From contig JACVJG010000158.1 in the NCBI GenBank assembly GCA_015711875.1, forward strand, positions 1-6,885: DNA of 6,885 bases. Reading direction: 5' to 3'. The DNA comes from Candidatus Solincola jinzensis (GTDB taxonomy: Bacteria; Actinomycetota; Geothermincolia; Geothermincolales; RBG-13-55-18). Of this stretch, positions 1 to 5,048 are shown one piece after another (positions within the stretch are counted from its first letter, which is position 1; the number at the start of each line of letters is the position of its first letter). The notes beneath the pieces are model-generated. The model did no database searches. It saw nothing but the letters and a program-made list of their open reading frames with translations, and was not told the DNA's origin. The position numbers were made by a program, and so were the translations under genes.

Positions 1-930
1 GGCTATCGCTATCCCTCCGTCATCCTCTCCAGCCCCGACTACACCGCCATCAGTGGCCCCAACGAAAAAGGCCTGACCTGCCCTCGCCGCATCGGGGATA
101 ACATCCTCAAGGAGAACGCGGCGCGCCTGGGCGCGGAGGTATGGGAGGAATGCTGGGTGCACGACCTGGTGGTGGAGGACGGCCAGGTGCGCGGGGTAAA
201 GGCCAAATACCAGGGCGAGTTCATGGAGCTGCGCTGCAACATCGTCATCGGAGCGGACGGCTCGCATTCCTGGGTGGCCAAACGCCTGGGCCTCTTCCGC
301 GACGACTATGACCAGGTATACCTCGCAGGGCGAGCATATTTCGCCGGGTGCAATCCACCCCTGCGGGATGTGGAGGTGCATTACGACCCCGGATTCACGC
401 CGGGGTTCGTCTGTCTCTCCCCCCATCCCGGCTACGGCGACGTGGTGAACATGGGCGTGGGCATCCAGATGTCACAATACGTCAACTCGCCCCTGAACGC
501 CGAGGAGATGGTGCGCAAATTCGTGGCCGAGAGCCCGCATGGCGAGAAGATGCGCGGGGCCCGGCAGGTATCGCGCTGGATGGGCTGGCGCGTGCCCAGC
601 GCCGGGCAGATCGGGGTCAATCACGCCGCGGGAGCCCTGCTGGTGGGAGACGCCGGCAGTTTTGTGGAGCCCTTCATCCTGGAGGGCGTGGCATCCGCGG
701 TGCGCTCCGCCAATTACGCCGCTCGCACCGCCCTCGAGGCCCTGGAGGACAACGACTTCTCTGAGGCCTCGCTGGCCAGGTACGCGGAAAAGTGGGAGGC
801 GAAGATGCTTCCCCAGCTCAAGGCGCTGCAGGGCATGGCGGTGACCGCCGCCGACCCCGAGGCCCTAAACAAGGCCTTCCAGAGCCTTAAAGACAACCCG
901 GAGGCGATAACGCGCGTCTTCGGCATGTAA
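1..930 (+). CDS. Geranylgeranyl-reductase-family FAD-dependent oxidoreductase, 3' part (5' end outside window)
   Basis: The frame is open from base 1 to a TAA at 928-930, giving 309 visible residues. The N-terminal Rossmann GxGxxG motif would lie upstream of the window. Visible landmarks of the family, numbered from the first visible residue, are the substrate/FAD arginine segment CPRRIGDNILKENAARLGA (27-45), the second FAD motif IGADGSHS (83-90), and the third FAD-contact segment VGDAGSFVEPFILEGVASA (215-233), which matches the GD...P..EG..A pattern. Enzymes of this family reduce isoprenoid double bonds (geranylgeranyl groups of lipids or chlorophyll side chains) or act as flavin oxidases/hydroxylases; the substrate cannot be read here. 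The usual family length is about 400 residues, so roughly 80-100 appear to be missing. A GTG at 157 is only an internal codon, because the conserved CPRR segment lies before it. It converges on the DUF35/thiolase operon. Family is fairly sure, exact function is not. Confidence 0.85.
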   Translation, partial: GYRYPSVILSSPDYTAISGPNEKGLTCPRRIGDNILKENAARLGAEVWEECWVHDLVVEDGQVRGVKAKYQGEFMELRCNIVIGADGSHSWVAKRLGLFRDDYDQVYLAGRAYFAGCNPPLRDVEVHYDPGFTPGFVCLSPHPGYGDVVNMGVGIQMSQYVNSPLNAEEMVRKFVAESPHGEKMRGARQVSRWMGWRVPSAGQIGVNHAAGALLVGDAGSFVEPFILEGVASAVRSANYAARTALEALEDNDFSEASLARYAEKWEAKMLPQLKALQGMAVTAADPEALNKAFQSLKDNPEAITRVFGM

Positions 931-1301
931 AGCCCCGGCTAACGAAATGGCGGTGTCTGCAGGCGGGGCAGCCGGCAAAGGGAGAGCAGTCGTGGGAACG
1001 CCACGTCGGCGGCCTCCAAAGAAGACGCCCTTGCGGGTCGCCGGCACTACCGGCTACTTACCTGCCCTCTGAGCGCTTGGCGAACTAAGACGCGGCGGGC
1101 ACGCGGAAACGTGCCCGCCATTAACGCTCGCCGCCGACTCCGGCCTGGTTCTGGAAAAACAGTCGCTCAGGCCGATTCCCGGCACCCAACAAGCTGGCTG
1201 TGCCGGGAACCCGGGGCCCTTTTCCCCGCCGAGGAAAACTTACCTTATGGCCTGATGCTTGCCCATCCTCCAGCGCTCCCAGGCCGGAGCTTCGTGCCGC
1301 C
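931..1301. other. Convergent intergenic region with stem-loops, no gene seen
   Basis: These 371 bases separate the stop of the flavoenzyme from the stop of DUF35-B on the opposite strand. Open frames here are short, have no Shine-Dalgarno site, and show no recognisable protein features. A small stem GCCGG/CCGGC lies at 1040-1054, and a dense run of larger stems lies at 1094-1228 (separate entry). No good uridine tract directly follows any stem, so factor-independent termination is possible but not textbook. The position between two converging genes is where bidirectional termination would be expected. Confidence 0.7.
1094..1228. repeat. Cluster of four consecutive perfect inverted repeats (stem-loops)
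   Basis: Four perfect stems follow one another. GGCGGGCACG (1094-1103) pairs with CGTGCCCGCC (1110-1119) around a 6-nt loop. CGGCCTG (1141-1147) pairs with CAGGCCG (1168-1174). TTCCCGGCAC (1176-1185) pairs with GTGCCGGGAA (1200-1209) around 14 nt. CGGGG (1212-1216) pairs with CCCCG (1224-1228) around 7 nt containing TTTT. All fold on either strand. The likely role is bidirectional termination or mRNA 3'-end protection for the converging genes; a structured small RNA or a decayed repeat element is an alternative. The stems are directly visible, the function is inferred. Confidence 0.6.
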
Positions 1302-1778
1302 TTACATGGGAACGCAGTGGGCGAGGTCGTCCAGCTTGCCCTCCGGCTCGTCCGGCCACCGCAGCCTGACCTTCCTGCCCACGCTCACGTCCTCCGGCTT
1401 GACGTCCTCCAGGACACAAACGGTCATGGTATCCGAGCCGTCGTAGACCACGCCAGCGATGATCATAGGCGTCCCCGAGGGGCCCTCCTCCTGGATACCC
1501 TCGTAGGCCCACGCCCCGGTGAAGGTGTAGGTGGTGATGGTGCCGGTGTCCTTGATCTCCACCCACTCGTCGGGGATGGACAGGCAGCGGCAGTAGGGCT
1601 TGGGCAAAAAGTAGACCAGCCCGCAGTTGCGGCATTTCAGCGCCAGGAGCTTTTTCTCCTTGAGGCCCTCCAGGGTCCTGCGGATGAGGTCGAGGCTCTC
1701 GAACTTCCACTGCCAGTGCTGCAGTGGCCACCCTCCCTCGATGGAGACGGTCTCTTTCTTGTATTCCATGGATTCCAT
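1302..1778 (-). CDS. DUF35 OB-fold / zinc-ribbon protein B, thiolase partner
   Basis: 158 residues, the usual size for a DUF35 protein. An N-terminal helical arm (about 20-45) leads into a rubredoxin-like zinc ribbon and then an OB-fold beta domain (about 70-145, containing DTGTITTYTFTG and VGRKVRLRW). Ribbon cysteines are C49, C52, C63 and C65: the first knuckle is CxxC, but the second is CxC (YCRCL) instead of the usual CxxC. DUF35 proteins are not catalytic alone; they bind thiolase-fold partners and in known complexes help shape the acyl-CoA site (BbsA, the ChsH2 C-terminal domain). This is the last gene of the operon, 4 nt after the thiolase-like B stop. The start ATG at 1778 is chosen because GAGGAGGT lies 7 nt upstream; a second in-frame ATG at 1769 is too far from it. 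It probably pairs with thiolase-like B. Confidence 0.85.
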   Translation of the reverse strand: MESMEYKKETVSIEGGWPLQHWQWKFESLDLIRRTLEGLKEKKLLALKCRNCGLVYFLPKPYCRCLSIPDEWVEIKDTGTITTYTFTGAWAYEGIQEEGPSGTPMIIAGVVYDGSDTMTVCVLEDVKPEDVSVGRKVRLRWPDEPEGKLDDLAHCVPM

Positions 1779-1782
1779 GGCG

Positions 1783-2992
1783 TTACCTCCTCGGGGTATC
1801 CGAGAGCACGGCGACCACGTTGAGGTTCACCGCGCCTCCCCAGCCGTGGGCCACGGCCTTGTGGACTTCCTTCTTCACCTGGCGCTCTCCACACTTGCCC
1901 ATGATCTGCAGGGCGCATTCCGCCACCCTCTCCATAGCCGAGGCCCCGATGGCGTTGGTGGAGATGACCCCGCCGGAGGGGCAGACGGGCAACTCGCCGT
2001 CGAGGTTCATGGAACCGGAGTCGAGGATGGACGGGGCCTCGCCCTCGTCGCACAGCAGCAGCCTCTCGTAGAACATGAGCAGCTGGTGGGCGAAGGGTGC
2101 GTAGGGCTCGGCGAGGTCGATCTCCCGGCGCGGGTCCTTGATGCCCGCGAGCTCGTAGGCGCGGGCGGCCGCGATCTTGCAGCTCTCCTGGGCGCAGGGG
2201 TCGACGTTGGTGGTCCCGGAGCCCGCGATGCCCACCATGGCCGCCTCGTCCGAGCAGGAGGCCACGGAGAGCACGTAGGCCGGCTTGTCGGTGAGCTTGC
2301 GCGCCTTCTCCCCCGTGGTGAAGATCATGGCGCAGGCCCCGTCGGTGGCCGGGCAGACATGCCCGAAGCGGATGGGGTACTGCATGAGCACCGTCTTGGC
2401 CACGTCCTCCGGCGTGAGGCCGGGCTGCTTGAGGTGGGAATAGGGGTTGAGGGCGGCATTGTTGCGGCAGAGGGCCGCCACCTTGTCCAGGTGATGGGTG
2501 GTGCACCCGCTGCTCTTCATGTAGCTGGAGGCCTGGTACACCGCCACCCCCACCGCGCCGCCTCCGAAGGCGGCCAGGAAACCGGGGTCCACACCCAGGG
2601 CGAACTGCGCCGCCGCGTCGGCGATGGCCACGGTGTTCAGCCCCATGGTGGAGTTGCCGTCGGACTGCTTCTCGAAGGCGATGGCCATCACCGTGTCGTA
2701 GAGGCCAGAGGCCACCGCGTAATAACCCCCGTGCGCCACGGAGCCGCCCGTGGTGCCGCCGGTGGTGATGCGCAGAAGGGGCTTTCCCCAGGCGCCCCAG
2801 TGGCAGGTTCACGCCCTCGAAGGCGGGCATGTTGCCGGTGACGAAGGCGTCGATGTCCTTCGGCTTGAGGCCGGCGTCCTCGTAGCAGGCGCTCACCGCC
2901 TCCCATACCAACTCGGCGATGTTCACGTCGCGCCGCTTGCTCACGTGCTTGGAGAGGCCGACTCCCACTATCGCCACGTCTCTCTTCGCCAT
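1783..2992 (-). pseudogene. SCP2/thiolase-like protein B, disrupted by a frameshift near 2803
   Basis: Two frames together encode one thiolase-fold protein of about 400 residues. The N-terminal part (2992 to about 2804) begins MAKRDVAIVGVGLSKH and ends TGNMPAFEGVNLP. The rest (about 2802-1783) resumes in another frame at HWGAWGKPLLRITTGG and runs to the TAA at 1783-1785. Later landmarks are DLAEPYAPFAH, PSGGVISTNAIGAS and a C-terminal AHGWGG. The nucleophile position reads TTGG (no Cys), the usual HxxF histidine is Tyr, and the GHP histidine is Asn. The start is ATG 2992, with GGAGGT 7 nt upstream; the GTG at 3001 is rejected. Related proteins, as recalled, have several more residues between NLP and the WGA segment, so a small deletion that is not a multiple of three is as likely as a single-base change. 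The downstream part has no credible start of its own (a GTG at 2739 lacks a ribosome site). It could be true decay or a sequencing/assembly error; the intact downstream frame suggests the event is recent or artefactual. Confidence 0.8.
1785..1792 (-). promoter_or_regulatory. Shine-Dalgarno site for DUF35-B
   Basis: GAGGAGGT on the minus strand lies 7 nt before the ATG at 1778. It overlaps the last codons and the TAA stop of thiolase-like B, which suggests coupled translation, and it favours ATG 1778 over the second ATG at 1769. Confidence 0.75.
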
Positions 2993-2993
2993 C

Positions 2994-4136
2994 TCACTCA
3001 CCTCCCAGCACGAAGACGATGTTCTCCTGGGCGCAAATCCCCGTCTGGCCGTGGGCGAGGGCCGTCTTCACGCCCCTCACCTGGTGTTCGCCGGCTTCCC
3101 CCCGGATCTGCATGGCCGCCTCGATGATGCGCGCCAGCCCCGCGGCGCAGACCACGTTGGCTCCCAGGGCTCCCCCGGAGGCATTGACCGGCAGCGAGCC
3201 GTCGATGCGGGTGGCCCCGGAATCGAAGAAGGCGCCGCCTCCTCCCGCCTCACAGAACCCCAAAGCCTCGTAGGCCATGAGCTCCTCGTGGGCGAAGCAC
3301 TCGTGCAACTCCGCCAGGTCGATCTGGGAGGCGGGGTCCTCGATGCCGGCCATGGCGTAGCAGCGCTGCGCGGCATCCTTCAAAGAAGTCATCTCCGCCA
3401 GGGAGCGCTCGGTGAGGTAGGAGTCGTGGGAGAAGCCCACGCCCTTGATCCACACCGGCTTCTCCGCCTTCGCCGCCGCCTTCCCCGTGGCCAGGACCAC
3501 GGCGCAGGCGCCGTCGCAGAGCGGCGAGGCCATGAGCTCCCGGATGGGGGAGTAGAGCATGCGGGAGGCGAGCACCTTCGCGGCGTCGGCCCCGTCGTCG
3601 GCGCGCAGGGCGAGGGGGTTACGGGCGGCGTTGGCCAGGTTCTTGGCGGCCACCCCCGCGATCTGCTCCTCGCTGACGCCGCTGGCGTGCATGTAGGCGC
3701 GGGCCTGCAGGGCCGCCGCGGACACCTCGTTGAGCAGGCCCCGCTGCCGGTCGAAGGTGGGGTCGAGCATCATGACGCCCGGGACATAGCCCGCATACAC
3801 GGAGGCCTGGCTCTCGCCCACCACCATGGCGATGTCGTGGTCGCCGGAGAGCAGGCGCATCACGGCGTAGAGGACGGCATAGGCCCCGTCCATCTCCACC
3901 TTGCTCTCGTTCTTCTGCCAGGCCCCAGCCGGCTCCACCAGGCGCATGTTCGAGATGGTGCGCCCGTCCAGGTAGTCGTTGTTTGCGGTGATCACGGTGT
4001 CCAGCTGCTCCCGCGTGATCCCCGCCGACTCCAGGGCCGCCCTGGTCGCCCTCAGCACCTGCACCTCGCGGGAAGCCTCCGCGTCGGCCTCGTAGGGGGT
4101 CTGCGCGTAGCCTATGATGGCGATCTCTTTATCCAT
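2994..4136 (-). CDS. SCP2/thiolase-like protein A lacking the thiolase nucleophile cysteine
   Basis: 380 residues, a full-length thiolase fold of the SCP-x/lipid-transfer branch. The N-terminal half starts EIAIIGYAQTPYE; the core helix and strand SGDHDIAMVVGES (97-109) are clear. Ahead of them the catalytic CxSG position reads E81-M-D-G84, so the acyl-accepting Cys is absent. The HECFA box (278-282) is kept and its His278 is present. The loop that usually carries GHP reads NASGGALGANVV (318-329), with Asn327 where His is expected. The C-terminal catalytic loop reads AHGQTGICAQ (361-370), with Cys368. Members of this branch act on acyl-CoAs with DUF35 partners, as thiolases (BbsB) or retro-aldolases (Ltp2). 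The missing Cys argues against thiolysis. AGGGGGA before the ATG serves as ribosome site. The gene follows DUF35-A by 12 nt in the same frame and is followed after 1 nt by thiolase-like B. Family is sure; reaction is inferred. Confidence 0.88.
   Translation of the reverse strand: MDKEIAIIGYAQTPYEADAEASREVQVLRATRAALESAGITREQLDTVITANNDYLDGRTISNMRLVEPAGAWQKNESKVEMDGAYAVLYAVMRLLSGDHDIAMVVGESQASVYAGYVPGVMMLDPTFDRQRGLLNEVSAAALQARAYMHASGVSEEQIAGVAAKNLANAARNPLALRADDGADAAKVLASRMLYSPIRELMASPLCDGACAVVLATGKAAAKAEKPVWIKGVGFSHDSYLTERSLAEMTSLKDAAQRCYAMAGIEDPASQIDLAELHECFAHEELMAYEALGFCEAGGGGAFFDSGATRIDGSLPVNASGGALGANVVCAAGLARIIEAAMQIRGEAGEHQVRGVKTALAHGQTGICAQENIVFVLGGE
3000..3005 (-). promoter_or_regulatory. 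Shine-Dalgarno site for thiolase-like B
   Basis: GGAGGT on the minus strand, inside the last codons of thiolase-like A, lies 7 nt before ATG 2992. The upstream stop TGA (2996-2994) and this ATG are separated by one base (TGAgATG). That arrangement suits translational re-initiation and rules against the GTG at 3001. Confidence 0.75.
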
Positions 4137-4148
4137 CCCGTCCCCCTT

Positions 4149-4607
4149 TCATCCCACCGGGCGGTATCCTGCCAGCAAGTCGAGCACGTTCTCCGCCGAA
4201 GGGTCAAACACCGCCTCGACGCGCATCCCCACCGCGGCGCTTCCGCCCTCCAGCTTCCCCACCACGCAGGTGTCCGCGCCGTCGTGCTTGACCATGGCGA
4301 TGATCTGTGCCTGCTCTAAGTCCTCGAGCGTGCCGTCATCGGCCATGCTCACGTGGGCCTCCGTGAAGGACTCCACCGTCCCGGTGGCGGGCAGCTCCAC
4401 CCACTCCTCGGCCTTGGCGAAGCAGCGCTCACAGACCATGCGGGGGGGCAGGAAGACCCTGCCGCACGCCGGGCACCTGGAGGCGTATAGCTTCCCTTCC
4501 TTCATGCCGTCGAAGAAGCGCTCCATCCAGTTCCCAACCGACCAGGCAAAGACCGGGTTGAAGGGGATGGACGCCCTCGGCACCGGTTTCGTCCCACTCG
4601 CTTCCAT
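4149..4607 (-). CDS. DUF35 OB-fold / zinc-ribbon protein A, thiolase partner
   Basis: 152 residues from ATG 4607. An N-terminal arm (about 20-40, with WSVGNWMERFFDGMKEGKL) is followed by a canonical zinc ribbon with C45, C48, C59 and C62 (CPAC...CERC) and an OB-fold (about 68-150, starting WVELPATGTVESFTEAHVS). It is the first gene of the operon and directly precedes thiolase-like A, its probable binding partner. In characterised pairs the DUF35 chain clamps the thiolase dimer and contributes to the CoA/substrate channel. The start is ATG 4607 because GAGGAG lies 7 nt upstream; a longer frame from TTG 4628 would overlap that site and is rejected. The ribbon and length are normal, unlike DUF35-B with its shortened second knuckle. 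Confidence 0.88.
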   Translation of the reverse strand: MEASGTKPVPRASIPFNPVFAWSVGNWMERFFDGMKEGKLYASRCPACGRVFLPPRMVCERCFAKAEEWVELPATGTVESFTEAHVSMADDGTLEDLEQAQIIAMVKHDGADTCVVGKLEGGSAAVGMRVEAVFDPSAENVLDLLAGYRPVG

Positions 4608-4614
4608 AACCTCA

Positions 4615-4620
4615 CTCCTC
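4615..4620 (-). promoter_or_regulatory. Shine-Dalgarno site for DUF35-A
   Basis: GAGGAG on the minus strand, 7 nt before ATG 4607. It decides the start against the in-frame TTG at 4628, which would place this site inside the coding region. Confidence 0.7.
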
Positions 4621-4651
4621 TCTTTCAAAGTGGTCTACCTGCAAGGACCAA

Positions 4652-4667
4652 ACCCGCCGAGGCGGGT
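4652..4667 (-). promoter_or_regulatory. Compact hairpin in the probable 5' leader of the thiolase operon
   Basis: The perfect 6-bp stem ACCCGC/GCGGGT closes a CGAG (or CTCG on the minus strand) tetraloop. On the minus strand it is followed by only three T residues. It lies about 45 nt upstream of the DUF35-A start. A weak -10-like TATACA lies just upstream at 4687-4682, with no convincing -35, so the hairpin could sit near the mRNA 5' end. Terminator, attenuator or mRNA-stabilising roles are all possible. Confidence 0.35.
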
Positions 4668-4742
4668 CCACGTAAAAGATGTGTATACGGAAAAACCCCC
4701 AAGGTAAAACGAACAAGCCGGACAGGCGCGACTGGGTTCACG

Positions 4743-4756
4743 CATACTCAAGTATG
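4743..4756. promoter_or_regulatory. Operator-like 14-bp dyad CATACT-CA-AGTATG
   Basis: Two perfect 6-bp arms separated by 2 nt form a symmetric site typical in size for a dimeric repressor half-site pair. It lies about 136 bp upstream of DUF35-A and 293 bp upstream of the M20 gene. No regulator gene is present in the window, so the binding protein is unknown and the call rests on symmetry and location only. Confidence 0.3.
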
Positions 4757-4777
4757 GGGGAAAATCCCGCGCGCGTC

Positions 4778-4840
4778 CACCATGTTTATGAGCCTAGGCA
4801 CCATGTTCACGAACCTGGGCACCATGCCCGGGAACCTGGG
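4778..4840. repeat. Three tandem degenerate 21-bp repeats
   Basis: The units are 4778-4798, 4799-4819 and 4820-4840, each of the form CACCATG-n7-GA(A/G)CCT-n-GG (the third has GGAACC). Each unit is exactly 21 bp, so the arms repeat every two helical turns. A related fragment GAACCCGGGCACC occurs at 4919-4931. Arrays like this can be protein-binding sites or multi-copy terminal repeats of an insertion sequence (IS21-family ends have such repeats), but no transposase gene is present. The repeat is plain in the sequence, its origin is inferred. Confidence 0.65.
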
Positions 4841-4906
4841 AAACGGTTTTTCTAGCCTGGTCAACACATCCATTCCAGGATCCCGCTTCAGGATCGTCTC
4901 TGATCA

Positions 4907-4950
4907 CCGGGTTATGGGGAACCCGGGCACCGTCGTTTTTCCGTGCCGGG
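4907..4950 (+). promoter_or_regulatory. Two overlapping, mutually exclusive stem-loops upstream of the M20 gene
   Basis: CCGGGTT (4907-4913) pairs perfectly with AACCCGG (4920-4926). The second arm can instead join CCCGGGCAC (4922-4930), which pairs with GTGCCGGG (4943-4950) with one bulged G, around a loop containing TTTTT (4936-4940). This could be an attenuator, an old terminator, or part of the neighbouring repeat debris. No transcript start is established upstream, so the role is uncertain. Confidence 0.3.
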
Positions 4951-4972
4951 GCGGCTGCTTGCCATTTTATGG

Positions 4973-5000
4973 TTGACAATTCAAAATTAAGACCTGAGAT
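4973..5000 (+). promoter_or_regulatory. Candidate promoter of the M20 gene, overlapping a mobile-element-end-like sequence
   Basis: A perfect TTGACA -35 box lies at 4973-4978, followed after 16 nt by a poor -10 candidate TGAGAT (4995-5000). The local stretch is A/T-rich. The M20 start lies about 50 nt further on. The same segment includes AAGACCTGA (4989-4997), identical to the inner part of the terminal repeat of the element at 6371-6487. The box may therefore be promoter sequence donated by, or merely surviving from, a decayed element end. Confidence 0.35.
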
Positions 5001-5048
5001 GAGGGGCCTGCTGCCGTATGCCATGAAAGTTGTGAGAGGGAGGGGAGC

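Larger units (their letters stand above)
4608..5048. other. Divergent intergenic region between the thiolase operon and the M20 peptidase gene
   Basis: This 441-base stretch is visibly less GC-rich than the genes and should hold promoters for both directions. It contains, left to right, a leader hairpin, a 14-bp dyad, three 21-bp tandem repeats, two competing hairpins and a TTGACA box (separate entries). Short frames here, including one from ATG 4782 running through the tandem repeats, lack a ribosome site and are not called as genes. Confidence 0.7.

Noticed and set aside
1783..2739. Treating the 3' part of thiolase-like B as a complete shorter gene starting at GTG 2739
   Set aside because: The conserved segment HWGAWGKPLLRITTGG lies before that GTG in the same frame, there is no ribosome site there, and the matching N-terminus lies just upstream in another frame.
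1627..2841. Long plus-strand open frame (404 codons) antisense to thiolase-like B
   Set aside because: Low-complexity composition and no start signal; it is a shadow of the real minus-strand gene.
2919..4319. Long plus-strand open frame (466 codons) antisense to thiolase-like A
   Set aside because: It has no ribosome site, is rich in Gly/His/Val repeats typical of high-GC antisense frames, and lies opposite a gene with clear family motifs.
4608..4628. Upstream TTG start for DUF35-A at 4628
   Set aside because: The frame would run through the GAGGAG ribosome site that is ideally placed for ATG 4607.
4778..4840. CRISPR array
   Set aside because: The repeats are contiguous with no spacers, only three units, and no cas genes.
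4782..4976. Small open frame with repeating 7-residue units from the 21-bp repeats
   Set aside because: No Shine-Dalgarno site, and the repeats are explained at DNA level.
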